Made by a program: the position numbers and the translations under genes | Notes under the pieces: model-generated | The model's input: only the letters and a program-made list of their open reading frames with translations | Told to the model about the DNA's origin: nothing | Databases searched by the model: none | Assembly: GCF_000485595.1 (NCBI RefSeq) | Contig: NW_014577061.1 | Span: forward strand, 1,216,062-1,277,617 | Source of the DNA: Priapulus caudatus | Lineage: Eukaryota > Priapulida > Priapulimorpha > Priapulimorphida > Priapulidae | Direction: 5' to 3' | Length of the DNA: 61,556 nt | Part shown: positions 50,601 to 58,540 of the stretch, in pieces | How positions within the stretch are numbered: the first letter of the stretch is position 1 | Layout of the letters: every line of letters begins with the position of its first letter

Positions 50601-53600
50601 AGATAAAAATGCACATTCCTGATGATGTCACCCTTTCACGTCCAGTTTCGACGGCACGAGATTAAAGCGTTTCACCAATTAACTTCTAGAATTCCCTGGA
50701 TTTTTTTTTAGCCATTACAGTTATTTATCTTTCACGTCCTCTGTCTCTGCTCTGTCAGCCTTGCCTTCTCTGTTCTGCTATCTTCTCTCTCACACACAGG
50801 TCGAGACTTGGACTTGCCCTCGCAGTATCACGAATACAACACCGGCCGTTCCTTCCTTCACGCTGACTTACTCACAGTAGTTCCTACGCCGTGTGTATCC
50901 ACCGTTCTCTTTCCCGCGTCTCGCTCTGTTCCTCCCGTCTCGCTCTCCGCCATTTTTCGTCTCTGTCGATCGCTCTCCGTCGTTCTTCGTTTCTCCTACA
51001 CTTGCTCCTGTTTCCGTCTCTCTCTCTCTCTTCCTCCCTCTCTCTTGCTCTCTTGTTCGCTCTCCGTTTCCCCTCCAGTTTTCTTGCCAGTAGTGTATTC
51101 AGCGACTCCTCCTGTGTCTTCTTCCTTCTCCATCTTCCTTGCGTAGTATGGCTCGTAGATCGACATAGTGGAGTACCTTACGTTGCGTCCGCAAAGGAAT
51201 ACCCAGGTTTTGGACTGTCACTGGCATCAAAATGTAACGTTGAATTAAGAGTTCATGTAGAAATGATGAAGTAGAAATCCAAACTTGTGTATTAAACTGA
51301 ATAAACTTTAATAACTTGCACACAGTGTAGTCACATCTTGCACAGAGAGACAAAGACACGCGCACACTCGCCTAAGCGCGTGTGCTTACTTCTGCGACCA
51401 CAACCAGACTCCCCGACTCCTACATCTCTGTCCTATATATTACCCCCAAAACCCCTACATCCTGAGCGCACATGTCACCCGTTCTCCCAGACCGCGTCCT
51501 ACCTCCATTTCACAATGACCCTAGAAACGCCCGACCTAAAACACGTTTACCATTTTCCCTATAACATCAATCTAGCCGCACAAGATGCGCGACGCTCTGT
51601 CTACATAGACTACCACCAAAACAATCCTGAGTCTAGCCGCACTCCGCGTCTCTAACTAATTTATGTAACAACTGTAAATCATATGTTACATAAATGCAGA
51701 GCGTTAACATAATTTACATCAGCATGTAAAATCAATAGGCCCATTCTTACAAAATTATGTTGTCATGAACAACTGATAGCAACAGCTGTCATGATCAGTT
51801 TTTCTGCAACTATCACATGTACAATCCTTTACGCACATGAATTCCTAATGATGTAAGCAGTAGAAGCGGTGGTAAGTGACTTCCGTAAATTTCTATGATT
51901 TGCTTTCATAATTTAGCATAATTATACTTCTGTGAGGAACCGTAGATGAACAAGCATCGGCAAATCGATCAAAGCAGTTGCACATAATCTCACAGCTGTT
52001 CGATACTTGGCGGCGCGAGTCACGCATTGAGCGTGAATAATTTTACAAGAGAACCATCACATCAGTCCGAATGTCCTCTGTATCCTACACATATCTCTTC
52101 TCCCGGCAATTGCAGCGCACCTGCTGCTAAGCTGGCTGGATCTCGGCACGTCATTGACATGTAACAACACAGTGTACTTTCTGGCTATAAGCACAACTTG
52201 GTGGTTTATATGGTTAGATGATTTCGAAGCTTCGCACTCTGTTTATGGGCATGGTTGGTGTAACATCAAAAGGCACGTAACACGTGGTGGTGTTTTCTGT
52301 TAAGTATTTAAGCCATTATTATAGATATAAAATGGCAACATGCACTTTGTTAGCTTCCATACGTATTTTTATTTACTTTTTTAATATATATATAATATAA
52401 TATATATTATATGTAGCCTGTCAGAGCAAAACATGCCGTAGGACTTCAATGTTCATTCTGAGTTATAGGTGATTTTTCACCTAAAAGTAGTAAAAAGCCG
52501 ATTTTTTGTTGTCATAAATACCTTTAGTAGTTATCCATGTTCGATGTTACATCAATAAAACTGGCCAAAAGTGTAATATGCAGTAAGATATTTTTTCAGA
52601 TTTTTGTCCAAATGAAGGCCAAATGAAAACAAACTTTAACTGTATGACCTAATTACTCTGAACTTTGTTTTCCAAAATCTGCCCGATTCCAACTACTCAA
52701 ATGCTCAACTACTCACGAACCATGTGACCTAGGAAGAAGATCTTGGTGTCAAAATAACCAGAATTGAATGGTCTTTCTGATAAAACTACTAACTCATAAT
52801 GTCCGAATTGAGTCCTACGGCATGTTTTGATCTGACAGGCTACATACTATAATATATAAACATTGAATTGTGAGTCTTATGTCAATGTCTACACGTGTTT
52901 CTAGAGGCAAAGTCATTTACGTATAATTACAATATTGCATAAATTTAAACCTCAATCAATACTTAGAGTCAATTAAGTATGTAAACAATATTAGTTATTT
53001 GTATTTCGTTTTCTGTTGTATTACCTTGTTCGTTTTTCTCTTTTGCTAGTAAAACTCATAATACTTGGTATACAGTTTGGAATATTCACAATTCATATAT
53101 AATTTATGCATGCATAGTGAAGATTTCTCATCATGTGTGTCTTCACACAATTAAATAAACATCATTTATAAACATTTTGTAAGTGAAACCTATACACTGC
53201 GCTTATCTGGGCTTGCCCTTAGTGTACATGGTGTGCTATTTTTATGTGAAATTGATGCGACTGGCCATACTGTTCTTCTGCTGTCTCCAGATAAGGACAG
53301 GAAGGGACACATAACGCGACAGTTATCAGATACGATGCTGAGGTCCTCGGACGTCATTCCAACTCCAAAGCATAAACCTGTCGGACTCAACATGGATGAT
53401 TTTCTGCCTGTAAGTCGCCTGTGTAGTAATGAGCTGGCAAACATATGCTCCCTGTGCAGCAAGCAGGGGCACATGAAATGCCTGAGATTTGTTACCGTGA
53501 GACATACGCCACCCCTGTCTGTATGTGGAGGATAATGCATAGTTTGCAAAACTCTATTCTTCCAAGTTTCTATAGACATATGGTGTGCATATTATTTCAT

Positions 53601-55569
53601 GGTGACCAGAGAAATGGAAATCTGCCGCTTGCATTAGATTGCAGAGGTTTTTGTCAAACTCAAAATCTCGTTTTTTAAACAGACGTGCTGTTTATAATAA
53701 TTTTTCCGTGGCCAGAAATTTAAATCGTTAGTGTCATAATGCTGGTGATACCTTTTCTTACACAGCGATTGCTTGTTTTATTTCACCTCTCCCCCCCCCC
53801 AGAAACAGGCACAGATGATGGATAAACCGGGCAGGGGTATCTCTGAAGAGGAAGCCATGGCGACAGTGCTGACGGAACATAACAGTATGGCTGCCGTGCT
53901 GTCCACCAGACACAAGAACCTGCAGGTCGTGAGAACCATGTGGACCAACAGAGACGTTCGGGTAAGCACGCCCAGCATCCACACGCGCACGTGCACACAC
54001 CTTACGTGTGATGCTTTAATGCCCTAGCAAATTTGATTGTTTCGTGTCTGTTCTTTTCTATTCCCCCCCTCCCTATTTTGCCTGTGATTCAGTGATATTA
54101 CGTCACATTTTCTTGCGGAAGTTACCTGTAACGTATAATCAAGAGCTTATAATACATAAAGTGTATAACGGGAAAACGGGAAAAATATTACTACTTTATG
54201 GCAAGATTACATAGTATTACATGTATGAGCTTAGATTACAATCCAATATCTCAGCCTAGGAATGACGTAGAGACAAGCTGTTAGTCTTGCTTTAGCGAGG
54301 AAAGAATACCATGTAATGCAATACTATTACCTTGTTTTGAACTTGCATTTGTAATATAGTAGTTTTGTCATAAAGTATCACTATTTCCCCGTTTTCTCGT
54401 TATACACCGTGTATTATTAGCTCTTGGTATATAATAATTACACTGCTATTATTATATCTACAAGGGAGGAAAATATCTATCTTTAATCTATAATTATTGT
54501 TGGGATAATTAAGTAGTGTTTTATTAATTATTATCACGCACCCGGTTACATATATGTGCCTCTGTTACTATGGAATGAATGATGCGTCTCACATGTTTGT
54601 TGCCTACTCGTCCTGCAGACGGCGCTAGACACAGCCATCACGATGAATGACCTCTCCGTCGTCGTGGACCTCATGAGCTTGATGTGCCGGAAGGACCACT
54701 GGTGGAATCTCGACCTTTGTGCCTTGGTTCTTACGCAACTCACAGAGTTGCTGCAGAGCAAGTATGAACAGTACGTGTCAGTGAGGGCCGTGCGACGGCG
54801 AGAGAAATATGTGAAATGAACTGAAAACGCCCTAAGAAGTGCGTGTCACTATAAAAAAATGAAGACTGTTCTTTACTCGGACATTCTGTTGCATAATAGT
54901 ATTGTGTTAGCAGTGTGAGTAGACCAAGCAGCAGTAGAAGCAGCAACAGTGCCGACCATAGTAGTTGCAGTGGCAGTGTACAAACAAGCTCTGCTAGCGG
55001 CACTAGCTGTAAGATGACTGATCTTGCTTTGGAGCTCTTGTTCTAAGTTTCCTGGTTGGTTTTCATTAAGTACGGTATCCCGATTCTTTCGCCGGTCTCT
55101 GCGTTCACTGTTTTAAAACGAGTGAATTGTTTGTGTATTTCAGCTATGTGATATGTGGTTGCAACGCGTTTAGAATAATTCTACAGAACTTCGGCACTAT
55201 AATAAAGTCGAATATCTCAACTGGATCGGGCATTGGTGTGGATATCTCCAGAGAGGAAAGGTAACCTGCCATGCACTGTACCTTTCCTAATGGAATAATA
55301 AATATTGTTGCTCACAGTAAAGTAGCCTTGAATTTTTCCGCATTTCTTAGAATCTCATGAGCTGCCCTCTGTTTCCTTTGGCTGTACTTGCTACTGTCAC
55401 TTGTTGAATTCATTGTTGTTCATTGTTTGACTGTTTTTGCAGACAAAACAAGTGCAAAATCTGTTATGGCCACATCACTTCTATCCGTCCACTTTTGGAT
55501 AAGAAGCGGTCAGGAAAGCTCGGAAGTCGCTTCAGGGAACTGGTCGTTCTCATGGACACATTATTATAG
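18961..55569 (+). CDS. KATNB1: KATNB1, katanin p80 WD40-containing subunit B1 (23 coding exons, 802 aa)
   Basis: Coding exons: 18961-19003, 23948-24078, 24392-24512, 25042-25142, 25387-25428, 25637-25720, 25985-26100, 35680-35751, 37758-37908, 39361-39414, 39798-39973, 40361-40485, 45386-45448, 45851-46018, 46761-46856, 47587-47634, 47901-47996, 48212-48259, 53291-53409, 53803-53961, 54619-54770, 55144-55260, 55443-55569. They sum to 2409 nt and all phases agree. The protein is the regulatory partner of the AAA+ microtubule-severing ATPase katanin p60 and acts at centrosomes, spindles and ciliary axonemes. Exon 1 (start ATG, ending AWKL) supplies the conserved [12 protein letters not shown] junction. 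Residues about 15-305 are WD40 repeats, about 364-618 a disordered linker, and about 619-802 the con80 domain that binds p60. It is longer than the human protein (about 655 aa) because of the linker. The least certain part is the set of linker exons 14-18. Confidence 0.93.
19051..20018. mobile_element. Foldback element with telomeric repeats and 9-bp TSD TTTGTGACT
   Basis: Ends are GGCGCAAATCCACT and the inverse AGTGGATTTGCACC. The arms run inward for over 130 bp (AGGCACCTTA..., ATCACGAAGTGATGCACAG..., TTTCCGTATATCAAGGAATG and their inverses), with one small indel. TTTGTGACT flanks both sides exactly (19042-19050 and 20019-20027), a Mutator/MULE-type 9-bp duplication. Next to each arm are CCCTAA or TTAGGG runs. 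968 bp, no transposase ORF. Lies in KATNB1 intron 1. Confidence 0.9.
20041..21049. mobile_element. Large foldback element with arms of about 400 bp
   Basis: The left arm begins GGAAC...TCAATAATAAAATGATGG and the right arm ends with its inverse CCATCATTTTATGATTG...GTTCC. Matching landmarks run through both arms, including AACGAAGCGAGCGTC, CAGAGGAGCATTTGAA and TACAGGAAATTATTAGTAAT. The unpaired centre is about 200 bp. No target duplication found; it starts 14 bp after the 9-bp-TSD element's flank. No coding capacity. In the KATNB1 pre-mRNA it would form a long double-stranded stem. Confidence 0.85.
22000..22140. repeat. Hairpin with TATA-rich loop inside the middle nested element
   Basis: ACACACGCATCTATTGACT...ATATATAACAAC is mirrored by GTTGTTATATATAGTC...GATGCGTGTGT. 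Between them is an array of CTATAACAACTA units. Confidence 0.75.
22154..22737. mobile_element. Inner hAT MITE, 15-bp perfect TIR, 8-bp TSD AGCTGCAG
   Basis: CAGGGCTCGAATTAA at the left and TTAATTCGAGCCCTG at the right are perfect inverses. AGCTGCAG flanks both sides exactly (22146-22153 and 22738-22745). The target was the stem of the hairpin in the middle element. 584 bp, no transposase. Confidence 0.93.
26155..26262. repeat. GTGC microsatellite in KATNB1 intron 7
   Basis: About 14 near-perfect GTGC units followed by interrupted GTGCGTGC/GTGT repeats, starting about 55 bases after the exon 7 donor. Confidence 0.9.
26264..26705. repeat. Local duplication flanking a 17-bp tandem array
   Basis: ATTACTTCCTAAGCAGTTGT through GTTGTACCA (about 26268-26340) recurs at about 26559-26630; GTTGTTAGTACAGAAGGTGT also recurs. 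Between the copies, 26431-26533 holds about six units of the 17-mer GTCAAGTAGTTATGTCA. Confidence 0.85.
27357..27673. mobile_element. CAGGGTTC MITE with 5-bp TSD ATACT
   Basis: Left end CAGGGTTCGTAGC, right end GCTACTATGAACCCTG, inverse apart from a few changes. ATACT flanks both sides (27352-27356 and 27674-27678). Internal CTTATAAGTCCTTATT motifs repeat in both orientations. KATNB1 intron 7. Confidence 0.88.
29530..29849. mobile_element. Telomere-cored foldback element A, 9-bp TSD
   Basis: Arms of about 90 bp: left begins GCTGAGAGGGTCTATGTCCC, right ends with the inverse GGGGGACATAAACCCTATGAGC. The core (about 29677-29757) is roughly 13 CCCTAA units. Flanks are GCCAGCTAG (29521-29529) and GCCAACTAG (29850-29858), a 9-bp duplication with one mismatch. 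Arms also contain internal palindromes of GGTACGTTCCGG type. No ORF beyond read-through of the repeat. Confidence 0.92.
29856..29949. repeat. 94-bp imperfect hairpin between the two telomere-cored elements
   Basis: TAGCTCTAGAACTATAGC...CTTCGCTCTGCC pairs with GGCAGAGCGAAGGGCTATATTTCTAGAGCTA. Arms of about 35 bases, loop of about 25. It could be a small MITE or a hairpin RNA source; nothing favours one. Confidence 0.7.
30254..30531. mobile_element. Telomere-cored foldback element B, perfect 9-bp TSD CTTACTTGC
   Basis: Same arms as element A (GCTGAGAGGGTCTATGTCCC ... ACCCTATGAGC) but only about four CCCTAA units in the core (about 30414-30437). CTTACTTGC flanks both sides exactly (30245-30253 and 30532-30540). 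The left arm carries a further 35-bp insertion at 30304-30338. Confidence 0.95.
30304..30338. mobile_element. 35-bp palindromic insertion with 7-bp TSD CTGGTAC
   Basis: CAGAGCATATAAATCA, ACG, TGATTTATATGCTCTG: 16-bp perfect arms around 3 bases. Element A shows the empty site (one CTGGTAC); here CTGGTAC stands on both sides (30297-30303 and 30339-30345). The comparison of A with B therefore defines the insertion exactly. Confidence 0.88.
31683..31865. mobile_element. hAT MITE (Charlie-like termini), 8-bp TSD CTCTAGAA
   Basis: Left end CAGGTGTTCTTAACCTG, right end AGGTTAAGAACCACTG, both followed inward by GGGTCCATGA-type sequence. CTCTAGAA flanks exactly (31675-31682 and 31866-31873). 183 bp. 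The CAGTGGTTCTTAACC terminus is familiar from hAT MITEs of many animals. Confidence 0.92.
32135..32830 (+). mobile_element. Dispersed repeat R1, copy 1 (3' truncated)
   Basis: Begins AGCTCATCTGACGTAGTCAG and passes through GCGTCCGTCAACAGTTGGG and GTACGGTCACGATATTCGGG, shared with 32975-35282 and 49065-49978. The right boundary is where similarity fades. A variable CGTG/CCGT microsatellite lies near the 5' end. No coding region recognised. Confidence 0.75.
32975..35282 (+). mobile_element. Dispersed repeat R1, copy 2 (long, noisy sequence)
   Basis: Shares landmarks with copies 1 and 3 but with many single-base insertions (CAACAGATTGGG for CAACAGTTGGG). Ends CCTCAGATGAGCCCAGACG, CTCTGCGGCTCTT like copy 3. 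It is interrupted by an inverted-repeat element at 33252-33923. The scattered indels suggest unpolished long-read sequence. Confidence 0.7.
33252..33923. mobile_element. Inverted-repeat element nested in R1 copy 2
   Basis: Left ACGAATGCTACAGTAACTGG is matched by right CCAGTTACTGTACGCATTCGT, and the match continues inward (GTTGTGTAGT / ACTACACAAG). No target duplication could be fixed. The only long open frame inside (minus strand, 33846-33517) has no ATG start and no recognised domain. Confidence 0.7.
38605..38690. repeat. CT and TA microsatellites
   Basis: Pure TC run followed by interrupted TA repeats in KATNB1 intron 9. Confidence 0.9.
38985..39070. repeat. Short GTTAATAAGGTG-type tandem repeat
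   Basis: Imperfect tandem copies of GGTGGTTAATAA and GGTAGTTAATAA in KATNB1 intron 9. Confidence 0.8.
40482..40584 (+). repeat. 50-bp G-rich minisatellite starting at the KATNB1 exon 12 donor
   Basis: Unit begins GTGCAGGGGTAGGGTGGAGA, then GGAAGGGAAGGGGGTGGATG and AAGTGTGAGA. Two units are present before the N gap. The first one includes the splice donor itself: the exon ends GAAGC, then GTGAGTGCAGGGG, and the repeat reads GAAGTGTGAGAGTGCAGGGG. Tracts of G3-G5 suggest quadruplex potential on the sense strand. Confidence 0.85.
40585..40594. other. Assembly gap (10 N)
   Basis: Run of ten N within the G-rich array; everything to its right as far as 45035 is in the opposite orientation. Confidence 0.99.
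40595..45035 (-). repeat. Strand-flipped, noisy copy of the intron 12 minisatellite and its right flank
   Basis: From about 40960 to 45035 the same 50-bp unit appears as its reverse complement (CACTTCATCCACCCCCTTCC, CTTCCTCTCCACCC, TACCCCTGCACTCTCA), roughly 80 units with frequent single-base indels. At 45036 orientation returns to plus. 40700-41070 is an error-rich reverse complement of 45036-45340, for example TAACATGTTC and CCTTTAACCTCC here against the inverse strand near 45230. 40595-40690 even resembles the inverse of the exon 13 acceptor region. Best read as a long read placed backwards. Long open frames here, up to 779 codons, are repeat artefacts. Confidence 0.8.
47320..47475. repeat. 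CA/ACGC microsatellite with a duplicated block
   Basis: CACACA and ACGCACGC runs; the block GCACAAGTACGAACGCACGC occurs twice in nearly the same form. KATNB1 intron 15. Confidence 0.85.
48405..48690. repeat. 34-bp minisatellite in KATNB1 intron 18
   Basis: About eight degenerate units of TTCACAAATACACATTGCAA + TGTACCTAGACTGC. Confidence 0.88.
49065..49978 (+). mobile_element. Dispersed repeat R1, copy 3 (full-length, clean)
   Basis: Begins AGCTCATCTGACATAGTCAG, has a CCGT microsatellite (about 49105-49185), and ends CCTCAGATGAGCCCAGACG, CTCTGCGGCTCTTGTTTAT. GCTCATCTGA near the start and TCAGATGAGC near the end are inverse. A C-rich stretch (49700-49810) is unique to this copy. No ORF with a recognised domain. 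About 0.9 kb. Confidence 0.78.
50145..51605. mobile_element. Small non-autonomous LTR element (TRIM-like)
   Basis: Direct terminal repeats at 50145-50372 and 51233-51605. Both start TGTAACGTTGAATTAAGAG and end GCGACGCTCTGTCTACA, so termini are TG...CA. TAGA flanks both sides (50141-50144 and 51606-51609). Both repeats carry CTGAATAAACTTTAATAA, which holds an AATAAA signal. The left repeat lacks about 145 bp present in the right one. The 860-bp interior has CT-rich sequence and no gag, protease or reverse transcriptase frame. I could not identify a primer-binding site or polypurine tract, so a simple segmental duplication is not excluded. In KATNB1 intron 18. Confidence 0.62.
52412..52844. mobile_element. 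MITE with long near-identical TIRs and TA target
   Basis: TGTAGCCTGTCAGA...AAAACATGCCGTAGGACTTCAA at the left and TTGAGTCCTACGGCATGTTTT...TCTGACAGGCTACA at the right are near-perfect inverses over about 37 bp. TA flanks both ends (52410-52411 and 52845-52846). 433 bp, KATNB1 intron 18. Confidence 0.88.
53291..55569 (+). other. KATNB1: KATNB1 exons 19-23: con80 domain
   Basis: Exon 19 has [11 protein letters not shown]. Exon 20 has [16 protein letters not shown] followed by [19 protein letters not shown]. Exon 21 has [10 protein letters not shown] and LLQSKYE. Exon 22 has GVDISREER. Exon 23 has KCKICYGHI and ends [12 protein letters not shown]. These match the order and spacing of the C-terminal p60-binding domain. 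Stop codon TAG is at 55567-55569. Confidence 0.95.
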
Positions 55570-55609
55570 GCAAAGATGGACACGCTGGTGTGAGGTGTGT
55601 CTCTCAAAC

Positions 55610-56000
55610 GCCATGAGTTTCTCTGCAGGCTATAGTATGGACCCATGAGTTTCTCTACATGCTATAGTATGGACCCATGAGTTTCTCTGCAGGCTATAGT
55701 ATGGACCCATGAGTTTCTCTGCAGGCTATAGTATGGACCCATGAGTTTCTCTGCTGGCTATAGTATGGACCCATGAGTTACTCTACATGCTATAGTATGG
55801 ACCCATGAGTTTCTCTGCAGGTTGGTGTGAGTCCGTGAGTGCCTCTACATGCAGTTATGAGCCCACGAGTGCCTCAGCAGTCTAGTGTGAGACTTGGTGA
55901 TACTCTGTAATTTATTGTGAGCCAATGTGTGTCTCTAGAAGGCCAGTGACTACGAACGAGTGCTTCTACAGACTAGTGTGAGCCGCCCCTGGGTGCCTGC
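55610..56000 (+). repeat. 32-bp tandem repeat in the KATNB1 3' UTR
   Basis: The unit GGCTATAGTATGGACCC + ATGAGTTTCTCTGCA begins about 40 bases after the stop codon. Six to seven units are near-identical to about 55825; further units decay to about 56000 (GTGTGAGTCCGTGAGTGCCTC and similar). It will be in the mRNA unless polyadenylation occurs within the first 40 bases. Confidence 0.88.
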
Positions 56001-57961
56001 ATTGTGCATTCATATACATGAGTGCTCACAAACGTGTGTAGGCTTTTACAAGTGTAGAGCATTTGCATTTCTGGGATGCATGTGTGTGAATCGGTGACAT
56101 GCTACTGTTTTGCGGTTTTACGCATACCTGTGGCCGTGTGATAGCAACAACACATCCGATAAGCAGAGTATCTATCGTATACTCCCGTGATACCAGTTTT
56201 AGGGCTTGGTGAAATTTCATAAAGATGCTGCCAGGTGCTGTTTATGTCTCTTATATGACAGCAATACACCCTGTAATACTGCTACAGTGCTGCCAATTAC
56301 ATGTCTTAACAGTCTAGTGGCATTTTTATGTAGCACTATCAAGCTCTAGAATTTGTGTCAACAGTGTATGCAGTGTATGTGCTGTCAACAATGTCAACAC
56401 GAATGTCAACAACGTTCTGCGCTCGGATAATTGGAGTGTTTTCACCTGTATGACTGTGATGGATTTATGTGCGTGGCTCCATCTGGTGAGTGAGATAGCT
56501 ACAGTCGATGATACGGCAACCAGTACAGTCAGCATGGAGAAGCTTGTATTATAACGTGCCGTAAATCTGCGTACCGACGATTCGGATCATCTTGGTGCAA
56601 TCAGTAACTGTAACTGGTGTTGTAAAATATAGTTGACGTTTCTTGCAATTACCGGTCCGGTTGGCCGATATATTTGACTCTTGTTGTGAATGCATGGCAG
56701 CATGCCTTTCTTGTGTTCTTGAAGGGACCATGCCAGACTATTTATATTTTTCCACGATTGCGGCAATGCACGGCGTGTAGAATATGTAAATACTGTTCTC
56801 TTAACAGAATGTTATACACGAGTTTTCCAAGCGAGTCGCAGTTATGCAGTCCGTAATAGATGGCGTTATCATCTGCTGCAACGTGTTGTAAACTAGAAGT
56901 TGATTTTGCAGCGTATTGTGAGAGCTTGTAAGCTTGTAACGGCACAGCTATTAGCTCCAGTAGCAACATCAGTGTCTCTCTGGGTGGTATAAATGCCTAC
57001 AGCTGAGCGCAGCTACTACAATTAATAATAATTATTAAGTTGTAAGATATTTTAGGTATAATATTATTGCATGCTCGGGATAAGTAATCACCACATATTA
57101 GTTGTAAACATAGATGTGTTTGAATATCGATAGGTGTCATGTATTTAATACACTGCTAAGTGTCGCCTGTTTGCGGGTAGGCTCTGTTGTGATGAGTATA
57201 AATAAGCAATATGCTGTTCTAAATAATATACGGGGCCTAGTTGTGGTTTTTAAATGGATTCCTTATATTAGGATGAGCCCCTGGTGTACAATCAGTGTCA
57301 TACTGGCTATCTATGTGGGAGTTCACAGCGTTCACGGTGGCGGAATGATAGAAAGCGCTTAAGAACAATACGATCTGTTAATGGTTTTGTACGATATCAG
57401 TGCCCGTCTAATAACATGTTATGAATTCGTTCTGCATGATATAATAATACAGATGCATGTGAGCTGTTTAGCTTGAGTGCGCGTTGCAGTCGTTTCAATA
57501 ATACCAGTGAGTGGAGTGGGTGAGAGCCGTGCTTCATCCGTAACGACGTTCTGAGTGAATGGATTTGTGACTGCACGTTACCCACCAGGAGCGCTGTTCA
57601 TACGAAAAATGCAGCTAAGTTGAACGATGCCGTTCTTGTGATCAATGCACTTACTGTGGTATTTATTTTCTCCTGTTACTATCTCGGTGACGGTGATTGG
57701 TGAGGCGTGGGCAGCCGGTGTAAGTATAATTCCCGATTTTGTAACATATGAACAGAATCGGGTCCGTCTCATAGCCGGAATATTAAGTAGCAGGTGACAC
57801 ACAACATGCAGTCTGATCTAAGCGATGCAATGTCACAATGTCTCTAGACAATATCGAGCCGCAAAAAAACCTTTTTGTAATATTTTGAGAAAATAAAAAA
57901 GGACTGTGATTAGAAGAGAACTCGCTACTTACTACGTATTTCAATTCTTCGCTGCTCTTTT

Positions 57962-58195
57962 TGTCGCGTGTGGCAGCTGAGCAGACGACCACAGGCATCG
58001 ATGGCCACGTCCACGCCGCGTGGGCAGGCCTCAACGCTAGAGAATCGGTTACTGTTGTTGCCGCCGCTGCATATTTCGCTGTTGGCATTTTTACGGTTTT
58101 GGGTTGTGCGCCCCCGTCGCCGCTATTGTGTACACTCGCTGAGCCTGCACGCTCGGACGCGCTGACCGAGGTTTCAAGACTGCGCGAGCAAAGGA
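57962..58195 (+). other. Possible exon of an unrecognised gene
   Basis: An open frame (GIDGHVHAAWAGLN, then a hydrophobic VTVVAAAAYFAVGIFTVLG, ending SRLREQRK) lies in a CpG-richer patch. A strong donor-like GTGAGT follows at 58196, and a T-rich tract with GTGGCAG stands upstream. No homology recognised. Chance is a serious alternative. Confidence 0.15.
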
Positions 58196-58461
58196 AGTGA
58201 GTAATTACCCCGACGGGACTTATCCCAGCGAGGAGCGCAGACCGGTGCGTGGGCATCGGCGAATGCTAAGTGTGGGCGATTGGCGACTTGCGGAGGTTTT
58301 TTGTCGCCAGAAATTGCCCCAGAAGTGTGTCTTTGCAGCGGAAATAGTCAATCAGGCTTTGTTGAGCGGTGAGCTTGCAGCTGGCCCCGGGCTCGGAGCA
58401 AAAGCAAGGTCGGGCGTACTACACGAAAAGTCGTCTCTAGGGACACGGCATCAGTTACCGT

Positions 58462-58540
58462 ATTAGTAATAGTAGTATTAGTATTAGTATTAGTATTAGT
58501 ATTAGTATTAATATTAGTATTAGTATTATTATTAGTGGTT
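58462..58540. repeat. ATTAGT microsatellite
   Basis: About ten imperfect GTATTA/ATTAGT units. Confidence 0.9.

Noticed and set aside
50800-50880. Possible extra KATNB1 exon after CACACACAG, in the right phase
   Set aside because: It lies in the interior of the LTR-like element, has no good donor in frame, and skipping it keeps the reading frame to exon 19.
57783-58256. 157-codon open frame, minus strand
   Set aside because: No motif. It overlaps a CpG-rich patch that opens several frames by composition.
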